Positions 1-7,474 of a stretch of DNA of 9,599 nt are shown here, piece after piece. Source of the stretch: an uncultured Clostridia bacterium (GTDB lineage Bacteria; Bacillota; Clostridia; Lachnospirales; Lachnospiraceae); contig CAMONF010000296.1 in assembly GCA_946620335.1 (NCBI GenBank), positions 1 through 9,599 on the forward strand, given 5' to 3'. The notes beneath the pieces were generated by a model that saw only the letters and a list, made by a program, of their open reading frames with translations, had not been told where the DNA came from and searched no databases. The first letter of the stretch is position 1; every line of letters starts with the position of its first letter. Both the position numbers and the translations under genes were made by a program.

Positions 1-1197
1 ACCGAGCCCAGCGGCGACGCCTGCGACCACTACAACCGCTATGAGGAGGACATCAAGCTCCTGGCGGATGCCGGCCTCAATGCCTACCGCTTCTCCGTGG
101 AATGGGCCAGGATCGAGCCGGAGGGAGGGCGCTTCGACGAGGCGGAGATCGAGCATTACCGCAAGGTGATTGCCTGCTGCAGGGCCAACGGCGTCGAGCC
201 GCTGGTGACCCTCATGCATTTCACGAGTCCGGCCTGGCTGATCCGCAAGGGCGGTTGGGAAGCCGAGTCCACCATCGAGTCCTTCCGCCGCTACGCCGCC
301 TACGTGACGGAGCAGCTTGGAAATGAAATCAATTACATCTGCACCATCAACGAGGCCAACATGGGCCTCCAGCTGGCTGCCATTTCCAGGCGCTACCGGA
401 TGGCCATGGAGCAGGCGGCCGCCAAGGCGCAGAGCGCCGGTGCGGAGAAGAGCGCCAAGTCCGCCGAAGGCAAGGTCCAGGTGGGCATGAACTTTGAGAA
501 AATGATGGAGAACATGAAGTTCGCCGCCATGGAAAATGCCCAGGCCTTCGGCACGCCGCAGCCCCAGGTCTTCGTTTCCTCCAGGACGCCGGAGGGCGAT
601 ATCCTGGTCTTCCGGGCCCACCAGGCGGCCAAGGCGGCCATCAAGGCCATCCGCCCGGACATCAAGGTGGGCATCACCCTGTCCATGCACGATCTCCAGG
701 CCCTGCCCGGCGGCGAGGGCTTCGCCGAGGCGGAGTGGGACGAGGAGTTCCGGCATTACCTGCCCTACATCGAGGACGACGACTTCCTCGGCGTGCAGAA
801 CTACACCCGCAGCCTCTACGGTCCTGAAGGACAGCTGCCGAGTCCGGAAGGGGCGGAACTGACCCAGATGGACTACGAGTTCTATCCCGAGGCCCTGGAG
901 CACGTCATCCGCAAGGTGGCCGAGGACTTCAAGGGCGACCTGGTCGTGACCGAGAACGGTGTGGCGGTCTCCGACGACAGCCGCCGCGTGGCCTTCATCC
1001 GCACGGCCCTCGCCGGGGTCGAGCGCTGCGTCGAGGATGGCCTGCCGGTCAAGGGCTACTGCTACTGGAGCCTCATGGACAACTTTGAGTGGCAGAAGGG
1101 CTTTGGCATGACCTTCGGGCTCATCGCCGTGGACAGGACGAACCAGAAGAGAACGCCCAAGGGGAGCCTTGGGTTTCTGGGGAGCTATGTGAAATAA
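1..1197 (+). CDS. GH1-family beta-glycosidase, 3' part (5' end outside window)
   Basis: Retaining glycoside hydrolase of family 1, expected to cleave beta-glucosides or beta-galactosides (or their 6-phosphates) in the cytoplasm. The reading frame is open from base 1, so the N-terminus, including the usual FLWG...EG start, is outside the window; 398 codons are present. Visible family marks are DHYNRYEEDIKLL and AYRFSVEWARIEP near the start, a nucleophile motif VTENG (Glu codon 952-954), and YWSLMDNFEW with GFGMTFGL near the end, which forms the glycone pocket. The acid/base motif is TINEA (Glu codon 352-354) instead of the usual TFNEP. After it comes a charged Ala/Lys/Glu/Met-rich helical-looking stretch (about 390-540) that ordinary GH1 enzymes lack. 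It converges with the GH1 gene at 1494-2792 but differs strongly from it, so it is not a recent duplicate. Exact substrate is not readable. GH1 assignment is firm. Confidence 0.93.
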   Translation, partial: TEPSGDACDHYNRYEEDIKLLADAGLNAYRFSVEWARIEPEGGRFDEAEIEHYRKVIACCRANGVEPLVTLMHFTSPAWLIRKGGWEAESTIESFRRYAAYVTEQLGNEINYICTINEANMGLQLAAISRRYRMAMEQAAAKAQSAGAEKSAKSAEGKVQVGMNFEKMMENMKFAAMENAQAFGTPQPQVFVSSRTPEGDILVFRAHQAAKAAIKAIRPDIKVGITLSMHDLQALPGGEGFAEAEWDEEFRHYLPYIEDDDFLGVQNYTRSLYGPEGQLPSPEGAELTQMDYEFYPEALEHVIRKVAEDFKGDLVVTENGVAVSDDSRRVAFIRTALAGVERCVEDGLPVKGYCYWSLMDNFEWQKGFGMTFGLIAVDRTNQKRTPKGSLGFLGSYVK

Positions 1198-1223
1198 GAG
1201 CGGAAGCGAGTGAGAATCAGTTT

Positions 1224-1261
1224 TGACAATCAGGGATGTTCCTGATTGTCACTGATTGTCA
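1224..1261. repeat. REP-like hairpin repeat, fully paired variant plus half-unit
   Basis: A stem-loop 27 nt after the GH1 stop codon. TGACAATCAGG (1224-1234) pairs exactly with CCTGATTGTCA (1241-1251). The inner GA/TT can extend the stem through a G-T pair, leaving a TG loop. The right arm is followed by a second copy of CTGATTGTCA (1252-1261), so on the minus strand a half-unit precedes a full unit. It shares the outer stem TGACAA/TTGTCA and the AGGGA..TTCCT core with the other repeats in the window. It may act as a weak terminator or mRNA-end stabiliser for the GH1 transcript, but no T-tract follows it. Confidence 0.8.
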
Positions 1262-1423
1262 CTCCCCCCGACCATCTCCGCGATGGCCGTGACTGTCTCC
1301 TCCACCTGCTCCTCAGCGGAGACCAGAGGCTCGCCGTCGCCCTGCTGGGGGCCGTAGGAGCCGAACTGGGCGTGGTTGCCGCCCTCGATGACATGCTCGC
1401 GGGCGCCGGCTGGCTCGTAGTCC
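1249..1423 (-). pseudogene. C-terminal remnant of an alpha/beta-hydrolase gene
   Basis: Read on the minus strand from 1422, this segment encodes DYEPAGAREHVIEGGNHAQF followed by GSYGPQQGDGEPLVSAEEQ and VEETVTAIAEMV. This matches my knowledge of the C-terminus of small bacterial alpha/beta-hydrolases (Abhydrolase_5-like): the His of GGNHAQFG is the catalytic-triad His, and GDGE...S.EEQ...T...I is the usual tail. Only about 50 codons survive; the nucleophile elbow and acid region are missing. Similarity begins exactly where the neighbouring palindrome ends (1423/1424), and the terminal SDNQ-stop lies inside the hairpin repeat at 1249-1261. An ATG at 1486-1488 within the palindrome is in frame and would give a 79-residue product, but it has no clear ribosome binding site and could not make a working hydrolase. 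I call it a gene relic. It lies on the same strand as the GH1 gene at 1494-2792. Confidence 0.72.
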
Positions 1424-1487
1424 GAGGGACGTTCCTTTTTTGTCAAAATCAAAGATTTTGACAAAAAAGGAACGTCCCTCATTGTCA
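1424..1487. repeat. REP-like inverted dimer: perfect palindrome with 27-nt arms
   Basis: Arms 1424-1450 and 1454-1480 are exact reverse complements around an AAA loop (1451-1453). The right half is a complete 29-nt unit on the minus strand (1487 to 1459), beginning TGACAATGAGGGACG and ending TTTTTTGTCA. This unit is identical to the one at 7486-7514. The left half is the same unit in the opposite direction but lacks its first seven bases (TGACAAT), exactly at the junction with the hydrolase remnant. It starts 6 nt past the stop codon of the minus-strand GH1 gene. In RNA it would form a very stable hairpin from either direction, so it may work as a bidirectional transcript end between the two convergent GH1 genes, although no classical T-tract follows the stem. 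Confidence 0.9.
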
Positions 1488-1493
1488 TCCCGG

Positions 1494-2792
1494 TCAGATC
1501 GCTTCGCCGTTGGTCCGGATGATCTCGGCGTAATAGCGGGCGGAATCCTTGATGGTCCGCTTCTGGGTGGTGTAGTCCACATGGATCAGGCCGAAACGGG
1601 GCCCGTATCCGCTGCACCACTCAAAGTTGTCCATAATGCTCCAGTGCTGGTACCCGAGTACGGGAATGCCCTCGTCCACCGCCCGGCGGACGCCGCCCAG
1701 GAAGTCATGGAGAAAGGTCTTGCGAATCTCATCGTGGACACAGCCGTCGGGACCGACCTCGTCGGGGTTGGCCATGCCGTTCTCCGTGACCATGACGGGC
1801 AGGTGGTAGCGCTCCCAGTACTGCCGGATCGTCCAGTAGAGGCAGCGCCCGTCGATGACCCAATCCAGCATGGTCTTAGGCAGCTTCGCGGTGTCGTACC
1901 CCTTCTTGTTGAGGATCGGGTTGGACGGCTGGTAGACGTTGACGCCCACGAAATCGATCGGGGCGGAAATGATCTTCAGGTCCTCCGCGCTCAGCTTCCT
2001 CTTCAGCATCGGGCTGGCCTTGCCCAGCGCGATGGGATCCATGTAGAGCGCGTTGCTGCCCTCTCCCACCTGGGAAATAAAGGACTTCTCCGCCGCGTCC
2101 CTGAGCCCCGCCGCATCCTCGCTGTTGGGAATGTAGGTGGTGGCCGCCATGGCGAGCCCGATCTTCGGCTCCGTCTTCGCCCGCTCCCGGATCAGCGTGA
2201 CCGCCCTGCCGTGGGCCAGCAGCATGTTGCGCAGGCAGTTCTTATAGGAGAAGATGGCGTGCTTAAACGGCGCGAAGCTGCCCATCACGTAGGCCATCAT
2301 GATGAATACCGACGGCTCGTTAAAGGTCATCCAATACCGTACGTCCCCGGAAAATGAGTCCACTACGACTTTGACATATTCCAGATACCAGTCAATGATC
2401 TTAGGATTTTTCCAGCCGCCCTCCTTGTCGACCCACACGGGCATATCCCAGTGGTAGAGGGTCAGCAGCGGCTCAATCCCCGCCGCCCTCAGCTCCGCGA
2501 TGAGATTCCTGTAGAATTCAACACCCTTGGGATTCACGGAGCCCTTCTCAGGCATGATCCGGCACCAGGAGACGGAGAACCGATAACTCTTCAGCCCCAG
2601 TTCCTTCATCAGCGCCACGTCCTCCTTATACCGATGATAATGGTCACAGGCAAAATGGCAGGTCTGCTCATCCTTGATATGCTTCCCGGCCACATCCCAT
2701 ATACTGGGGCATTTCCCGTCCTCATTCCAGGCACCCTCAATCTGCGCCGCCGCACTGGCAGCTCCCCATAAAAAGTCCTCAGAAAAGCTCAT
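1494..2792 (-). CDS. GH1-family beta-glycosidase (beta-glucosidase-like)
   Basis: Complete 432-residue GH1 enzyme, slightly shorter than the usual 440-470. It begins with the classic MSFSEDFLWGAASAAAQIEG and shows SYRFSVSWCRI (70-79), LYHWDMP (112-118), the acid/base motif TFNEP (Glu159), NVYQPS, the nucleophile motif VTENG (Glu337), and HWSIMDNFEWCSGYGPRFGL (383-402). No signal peptide is visible, so it acts in the cytoplasm on an imported glycoside. The start at 2792 is preceded on the minus strand by AAAGGAG, with about 6 nt to the ATG. It lies 55 nt downstream of the GPH transporter gene on the same strand, so the two are probably cotranscribed, with the enzyme hydrolysing what the transporter brings in. 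The tail is not the 6-phospho-glycosidase type as far as I can judge and the partner is a symporter, not a PTS, so a non-phosphorylated substrate is more likely (inference). Confidence 0.95.
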   Translation of the reverse strand: MSFSEDFLWGAASAAAQIEGAWNEDGKCPSIWDVAGKHIKDEQTCHFACDHYHRYKEDVALMKELGLKSYRFSVSWCRIMPEKGSVNPKGVEFYRNLIAELRAAGIEPLLTLYHWDMPVWVDKEGGWKNPKIIDWYLEYVKVVVDSFSGDVRYWMTFNEPSVFIMMAYVMGSFAPFKHAIFSYKNCLRNMLLAHGRAVTLIRERAKTEPKIGLAMAATTYIPNSEDAAGLRDAAEKSFISQVGEGSNALYMDPIALGKASPMLKRKLSAEDLKIISAPIDFVGVNVYQPSNPILNKKGYDTAKLPKTMLDWVIDGRCLYWTIRQYWERYHLPVMVTENGMANPDEVGPDGCVHDEIRKTFLHDFLGGVRRAVDEGIPVLGYQHWSIMDNFEWCSGYGPRFGLIHVDYTTQKRTIKDSARYYAEIIRTNGEAI

Positions 2793-2847
2793 ATCTATCT
2801 CCTTTCTTGTGAGTCAGCAGGCGATTCCCTGGCCCACCTCTGGCCCA

Positions 2848-4293
2848 TTACTGCTGTTCTGTTTTGGTGAGGTCCGCACGCATTTCGGCACGGACTTCGT
2901 TGGTGATGGGATAGCGGCCCTCGATGAACCAGGCGACAAGGCCGAGGACGAAGGGAATCAGGCCCATGATGACCACGAACCAGTTGAGCATGACCGGCAT
3001 CTGGCTGAGCTCGCCGGCAAAGTCGCCTGTCTCGGAGTCAACGACGTAGCCGATGGCGGCCAGCAGGAAGCCGACGACGCTGGCGCCGACAGCGTTCTGG
3101 GCCTTGGCGATGAAGCGGTTGACAGCATTGCAGAGGCCGGAGCGGTCCTTGCCGTTCTTGTAGATCTCATAGTCCATGATTTCGATGTCGATGGTGGAGC
3201 CGGGGATGTATCCCATGCCGACCGCCGTCGTGGTGACCGCCGCACAGATCAGGAAGAGCCAGGGCATTTTTCCGAGAACGCCGAGAATCTGGAGCAGGAA
3301 GAGGATGCCGCAGGGGATTGCCTGGGCGAGCAGAAGGATCCGCATGAACTTCATGGGATCGCCGATCTTCTTGAGGATCGGCGCCGCGATCATGGTGCCG
3401 CCAAGCAGCGGGACGAACATGAGCATGGAGGAAATGCCGGAGTAGAGGGCGTATTTTCCGTTGTCCACGACGCCGGTGGTCAGGTCGGCACAGAGGCCCC
3501 ACTTGATATAGTAGATCATGGTAGCAAAGAGGAAAGTCCAGATAAAGCCGGAAAAGAGGGCGGCGGTGACGTTGACGCGCAGGGCTTTATTTTCCTTGAA
3601 GAGCCTGAAGATGTCGGTGAGCTTGACCTGCTCGTCCTCATCCTGCTCCGCGTGATGGCGCTCCCGGACCAGGCCGATGCCGAAGAGGGAGATAACGGCG
3701 GTGATCAGCAGAAGGCCGAAGACCACCAGGCCAAAGGAGTTGTGCATGTTGCCCACCACCTTGTTCACGCCCGTGACCATGGCGATCAGGACCGCGGTGA
3801 CCATGCCGGTCATCATGGAGACGATACGCGGGGCGATGAGAAGCTTGCCTCGCTCATTCAGGTCCAGGGTCAGGGTCCGGAAGATCAGGTTGGGGGCGTA
3901 GAAGGAAGAGCCCATGTCGTAGAGAAGGTAGAAGAAAATGACCCACACCACGGCCAGCGCCGGGCTGATGCCCTGGGGAATGAAGAAGAGGGCGGAGACG
4001 CCGACCAGGGCCGTGATGATGGAAAGGATGATGAAAGGCTTATATTTTCCATGCTTGCCGACCTTGGCGCGGTCCATGATCCAGCCCTCGATGGGGTCAT
4101 TGACGGCGTCGAAGACACGCGAGAAGAGGAGCACGCTGGACCCCACCACTGCGCCGAAGGCGCCCAGGCCCGCGTAGTCCGTCAGATATAATAAGAAAAA
4201 TGAAGTCATGAGGGCGGCGGCCAGGCCGTCCGTCAGGCCCATGGTCGCGGTTCCAAAAATCTCCCGGAAACCGACTTTGTCAGAATTGTTCAT
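2848..4293 (-). CDS. GPH-family (MelB-like) sugar:cation symporter
   Basis: A 481-residue membrane protein of the glycoside-pentoside-hexuronide:cation symporter family in the MFS fold, expected to have about 12 membrane segments; many hydrophobic stretches are visible. The family signature follows the second helix: FDAVNDPIEGWIMDR then GKHGKYKPF (61-87). Asp62 and Asp66 have the same D-x3-D spacing as the cation-site pair of MelB. A central charged loop with RERHHAEQDEDEQ corresponds to the usual cytoplasmic loop between the two halves. The start is supported by AAGGAGG about 6 nt upstream on the minus strand. It is the first gene of the minus-strand unit and precedes the GH1 gene. Substrate is probably a beta-glucoside, xyloside or short oligosaccharide; the exact sugar cannot be read. 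Expression is likely under the divergent AraC regulator. Confidence 0.93.
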   Translation of the reverse strand: MNNSDKVGFREIFGTATMGLTDGLAAALMTSFFLLYLTDYAGLGAFGAVVGSSVLLFSRVFDAVNDPIEGWIMDRAKVGKHGKYKPFIILSIITALVGVSALFFIPQGISPALAVVWVIFFYLLYDMGSSFYAPNLIFRTLTLDLNERGKLLIAPRIVSMMTGMVTAVLIAMVTGVNKVVGNMHNSFGLVVFGLLLITAVISLFGIGLVRERHHAEQDEDEQVKLTDIFRLFKENKALRVNVTAALFSGFIWTFLFATMIYYIKWGLCADLTTGVVDNGKYALYSGISSMLMFVPLLGGTMIAAPILKKIGDPMKFMRILLLAQAIPCGILFLLQILGVLGKMPWLFLICAAVTTTAVGMGYIPGSTIDIEIMDYEIYKNGKDRSGLCNAVNRFIAKAQNAVGASVVGFLLAAIGYVVDSETGDFAGELSQMPVMLNWFVVIMGLIPFVLGLVAWFIEGRYPITNEVRAEMRADLTKTEQQ

Positions 4294-4429
4294 GTGTGAC
4301 CTCCTTGTGTTCGTGTGGGATTGTTCCGTGTTCTCATTTCCTGAGCATTGTTTTGTTCTGATGGGCCCAGTATAGTTGGATTTCGGGAGGTCAGCTATAA
4401 TATATTCGTCTGTTTTTCAGTATATTGGG

Positions 4430-4458
4430 TTGCTTCGCATTTAAATGGCTTATATACT
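4430..4458 (+). promoter_or_regulatory. Candidate sigma-A promoter for the AraC-GH43 transcript
   Basis: TTGCTT (4430-4435) and TATACT (4453-4458) are separated by exactly 17 nt, giving a 3/6 match to the -35 and 5/6 to the -10 consensus. Transcription would start near 4465, leaving a leader of about 65 nt before the AraC ATG. The region is AT-rich. This is a consensus match by eye only. Confidence 0.4.
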
Positions 4459-4511
4459 ATATTTATAGCTAATTTGTGATAGTCCAGAATGGCCTGTACG
4501 GTTATTCTGTG

Positions 4512-4519
4512 AAAGGAGG
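4512..4519 (+). promoter_or_regulatory. Ribosome binding site that fixes the AraC start
   Basis: AAAGGAGG lies 10 nt before the ATG at 4530. A GTG further upstream in the same frame (4476) would add 18 residues but has no Shine-Dalgarno sequence, so the ATG at 4530 is preferred. Confidence 0.7.
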
Positions 4520-4529
4520 CGCGGAGAAA

Positions 4530-5762
4530 ATGGACAGCATGGCAGAGCGCCTGAGTCTCTTTCAGCAGATGGTCTCCACCTGCCACAAGCTGCTGCTGCG
4601 CAGCTACGACAGCGGGCTCTTCCCCTTGGGCAGCGAGACCGAGGAGGAGCGGACAGCGGAGACGCTCTTCCTCCTCTCGCGGCAGGAGACGGACCTCCTC
4701 GCGGCGGTCGGGGCCGGAAGGACGCCGCTGATTTTCACCAACAAGGTCGACATGATGTGGCTCTGCTGCCCGGAATGGGCCGGCGCGGACCTCACGGGGA
4801 TCCATGTGCTCGGGCCCTTCTTTATGGACGACGTATCGATCCACGTAATCCGCGCGGAGCTGGCCGGAGCCGGCCTGTCCGCCTCGATGCGGCGCAGCGC
4901 GGAGGACCTGGTCCGGCAGCTGCCGGTGCTCAGCTGGGGGAGGATCCAGGAGTACGCGCTGATGCTGCATTTCCTTATAACCGAGGAGAAGATCCGGCAG
5001 TCGGACCTCCGCTTCTACGGCAGCGCCGACCCGAAGCCGGCGGCCGGGCAGGAGGCGCGGGACCGAAACATCCACGGCACCTACCAGGCCGAGCAGGAAA
5101 TGCTGCGGATGGTCCGCGAGGGCGACCTGGCCCTCGTCCGGCACATCGACCGGATGGCGGTGACCGGCACCATGGGCCAGCTGGCCCAGACGGGCGACAC
5201 GCTCCGGCAAATGAAAAACACGGTCCTGGTCTGCGCCACCTTGTTCTCCCGCACGGCCATCGAGGGCGGCCTCAGCCCGGAGACGGCCTACACCCTCTGC
5301 GACCGCTATTTCCAGAGTGTGGAGAAGGTCAAATCCCTCTCGGAGCTGACCGTGATCGCCTCGACCATGCAGCGGGATTTTGTGGAGCGCGTCCACGCCG
5401 TCCGGGCCCAGAAGCTCTCCAGGGAGATTGAGTCCGCCTGCAGCTACGTGGAGAGGCACCTGGAGGAGGAGCTGAGCCTCGCCTCCCTGGCCTCCTATGC
5501 CGGGTACACGGAGTACTATTTTTCAAAGAAATTCAAGAAGGAGACCGGCCTGACCCTGGCGGAATACATCCGCAGAAAACGACTGGAGAAGGCTGCCATG
5601 CTGCTCAGGTCCACGGAGCTGGACGTCAAACAGATCGCCATGCAGCTCCGGTTCTGCTCGCAGAGCTATTTCACAGACAATTTCAGGAAGCACTTTGGCG
5701 TATCACCAAGTCAATATAGAAAGGATGGTCCATCATGCAGCGAATCCTATGGAGCCCCCTGA
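4530..5762 (+). CDS. AraC-family transcriptional regulator
   Basis: A 410-residue regulator. The C-terminal hundred residues (about 297-400) form a standard double helix-turn-helix AraC DNA-binding domain: SLASLASYAGYTEYYFSKKF as the first HTH, then GLTLAEYIRRKRLEKAAMLL, and the second HTH in VKQIAMQLRFCSQSYFTDNF ending FRKHFGVSPSQYRK. The first 290 residues are a sensory region that I do not recognise as a classical cupin-type arabinose-binding domain. It contains a GPFFMDD segment and long amphipathic helices, a layout I associate with AraC-type regulators of Clostridia carbohydrate loci, with ligand unknown. The gene overlaps the GH43 start by 28 nt, so the two are translationally linked. 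It also faces the transporter-GH1 unit, making it the probable activator of both arms (inference). No signal peptide or membrane segment is visible. Confidence 0.92.
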   Translation: MDSMAERLSLFQQMVSTCHKLLLRSYDSGLFPLGSETEEERTAETLFLLSRQETDLLAAVGAGRTPLIFTNKVDMMWLCCPEWAGADLTGIHVLGPFFMDDVSIHVIRAELAGAGLSASMRRSAEDLVRQLPVLSWGRIQEYALMLHFLITEEKIRQSDLRFYGSADPKPAAGQEARDRNIHGTYQAEQEMLRMVREGDLALVRHIDRMAVTGTMGQLAQTGDTLRQMKNTVLVCATLFSRTAIEGGLSPETAYTLCDRYFQSVEKVKSLSELTVIASTMQRDFVERVHAVRAQKLSREIESACSYVERHLEEELSLASLASYAGYTEYYFSKKFKKETGLTLAEYIRRKRLEKAAMLLRSTELDVKQIAMQLRFCSQSYFTDNFRKHFGVSPSQYRKDGPSCSESYGAP

Positions 5763-7474
5763 ACATTCCCTACCAGTTCCAGCACTACAACAACCAGGCC
5801 TCCCGCGAGTCGGCGGACCCGACCCTGGTCTATTTCAAGGGCCGCTACTACATTTTTGCCTCCATGTCCGGCGGCTTCTACTATTCCGACGATATGCTTC
5901 ACTGGGACTGGCATGAGAACCGCGATCTCACGCCCTTCCGGTACGCGCCGGACGTGCGGCAGGTAGGGGAATGGCTTATTTTCTCCTCCTCGGACCGCGA
6001 CCCCAGCGCCATCTACCGCACCAAGGACCCAATGAGCGACGACTTTGAAAAGCTCAGCGAGCCCTTCCCCTTCTGGGATCCCAACACCTTCCAGGACGAG
6101 GACGGCAGGGTCTATTTCTACTGGGGATGCACCAACACGACGCCCATCTACGGGCAGGAGTTCGACCCGGAGACCATGACGCCCATCGGCGAAAAGAAGG
6201 AGCTGATTTTCGGGCATCCGGACCGGCATGGCTGGGAGCGCCCTGACTATCCCGGCAGGCCCAAAGAGAAAGGAAAGGAAGGCTTCGCCATGCGGCTTTA
6301 CCGGCTCGCGATGAAGATCTCCGGCTCCGACAAAAAGCCCTTCATCGAAGGCGCCTTCATGAACAAGTGGAACGGCAGGTATTATCTCCAGTATGCCGCG
6401 CCGGGAACCGAGCTCGCCACCTACGGCGACGGCGTCTATGTGGGCGACAGCCCGCTTGGCCCCTTCACCTACCAGGCCCACAACCCCTTCTCCTCGAAGA
6501 CGGGCGGTTTCATCACGGGCGCGGGACACGGGTCCACTATTGAGGACGAGTATGGGAATCTGTGGCATGCCGCCACCATGCGCATTTCCGTCAACGCCAA
6601 CTTTGAGCGCCGGCTCGGCCTCTTCCCGGCCGGTCTCGACGAAGACGGTCTTCTCTTCTGCAACCAGCATTTCGCCGACTACCCGCTGGAGATCCCCGAA
6701 GGGAAATTCGACCCGCTCAGCATGAAGCCGAAGTGGATGCTCCTCTCCTACAAGAAGGAGGCGACGGCATCCTCTTCCCGCGCCGGCCATGCGCCGTCAC
6801 AGGCTGTAAATGAAGACATCCGCACCTGCTGGTGCGCGGACGGCAGCACCGGCGAATGGTACCGCCTGGACCTGGGAGAGGTCTATGAGGTCCACAGCGT
6901 CCAGATCAACTTCGCCGACGTGGACGTGCCCATGCTGGACGTCGACAAGTCCCTCCGCTCCAACGTCTACACCTCCAACCGCTACATCGATCCGGACCCC
7001 ACGCTCCGCACCCGCTGGCTCCTGGAAGGCAGCGAGGACGGAAGTACCTGGTCCGTCCTCGCGGATAAACGTGACGCGGAGACAAATCTGCCCCACGACT
7101 GCGTGGAACTGGACGGCGTGAAGCTCCGCTTCCTCCGGATCACTGCCGAAAAGCTCCCCTACGACGAGCCTTTCGCCCTCTCCGGCCTCCGTGTCTTCGG
7201 CTACGGCAGCTGCTCCGCCCCCGAAAAGGTCGAAGCCTTCACGGTCAGGCGCTACGATGCCATGACCGCCGGTCTCTTCTGGAAGCCCGTCGACGGCGCC
7301 ATCGGCTACAACGTCCGCTACGGAATCGCGCCCGACAAGCTCTACGCCAGCCACATGGTCTACGGCCGCTGCAAGGTCCCCCTCACCACCCTGAACGCCG
7401 GCCAGACCTATTACGCCGCCGTTGACGCCTTCGGCGAAGGGGGCGTGACGGAGGGTGCGTGCCTGCCGTTGTGA
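5735..7474 (+). CDS. GH43-family glycosidase with discoidin-like and FN3 domains
   Basis: A 579-residue protein. Residues about 20-320 fit a GH43 five-bladed propeller: ADPTLVYFKGRYYIF with candidate catalytic base Asp28, WDPNTFQDEDGRVYFYWG with candidate pKa-tuning Asp115, and FIEGAFMNKWNGRYYLQY with candidate acid Glu205. Such enzymes remove arabinose or xylose from plant polysaccharides. Residues about 340-490 look like an F5/8 type C (discoidin, CBM32-like) fold: EATASSSRAGHAPSQAVNED, WYRLDLGEVYEVHSVQI, LEGSEDGSTWSVL, LRFLRITA and LSGLRVFG. Residues about 495-575 form an FN3-like domain ending TYYAAVDAFGEGG. There is no signal peptide, so despite its carbohydrate-binding type of domain it should be intracellular. 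The start is supported by AAGGATGG upstream and lies inside the AraC gene. The TGA stop is the first three bases of a repeat unit, so the original 3' end may have been altered. Substrate is not readable; residue roles are inferred from motif position. Confidence 0.88.
   Translation: MQRILWSPLNIPYQFQHYNNQASRESADPTLVYFKGRYYIFASMSGGFYYSDDMLHWDWHENRDLTPFRYAPDVRQVGEWLIFSSSDRDPSAIYRTKDPMSDDFEKLSEPFPFWDPNTFQDEDGRVYFYWGCTNTTPIYGQEFDPETMTPIGEKKELIFGHPDRHGWERPDYPGRPKEKGKEGFAMRLYRLAMKISGSDKKPFIEGAFMNKWNGRYYLQYAAPGTELATYGDGVYVGDSPLGPFTYQAHNPFSSKTGGFITGAGHGSTIEDEYGNLWHAATMRISVNANFERRLGLFPAGLDEDGLLFCNQHFADYPLEIPEGKFDPLSMKPKWMLLSYKKEATASSSRAGHAPSQAVNEDIRTCWCADGSTGEWYRLDLGEVYEVHSVQINFADVDVPMLDVDKSLRSNVYTSNRYIDPDPTLRTRWLLEGSEDGSTWSVLADKRDAETNLPHDCVELDGVKLRFLRITAEKLPYDEPFALSGLRVFGYGSCSAPEKVEAFTVRRYDAMTAGLFWKPVDGAIGYNVRYGIAPDKLYASHMVYGRCKVPLTTLNAGQTYYAAVDAFGEGGVTEGACLPL

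Larger units (their letters stand above)
4294..4529. promoter_or_regulatory. AT-rich divergent control region, transporter / araC-like
   Basis: These 236 nt separate the divergent transporter and AraC genes and are clearly richer in A/T than the coding DNA around them, mainly between 4365 and 4480. On the minus strand TATACT (4374-4369) is a possible -10 for the transporter, but no good -35 is seen. On the plus strand TATAAT (4396-4401) is present without a well-spaced -35, and a better plus-strand promoter lies at 4430-4458. The short inverted repeat CTATA-TT-TATAG (4457-4468) could be part of an operator. AraC-type proteins usually bind direct repeats in such regions; none is obvious by eye. 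Confidence 0.5.

Noticed and set aside
1249..1488. A small functional gene (79 codons) from the ATG inside the palindrome
   Set aside because: It has no clear ribosome binding site, begins in repeat DNA, and would lack the hydrolase nucleophile and acid residues.
1440..2357. Plus-strand open frame of 305 codons opposite the second GH1 gene
   Set aside because: It begins inside the palindrome and runs antisense to a complete GH1 gene with both catalytic motifs; no recognisable protein features.
2674..4191. Long plus-strand open frame (505 codons) opposite the transporter gene
   Set aside because: It is the antisense of a clear GPH transporter. Its translation is a low-complexity Asp/Gly/His/Glu-rich string with no family motif, as expected for the shadow of a GC-rich gene.
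5747..6790. Minus-strand open frame of 347 codons opposite GH43
   Set aside because: Shadow of the GH43 frame; Gly/Val/Arg-rich with no domain pattern and no ribosome binding site.
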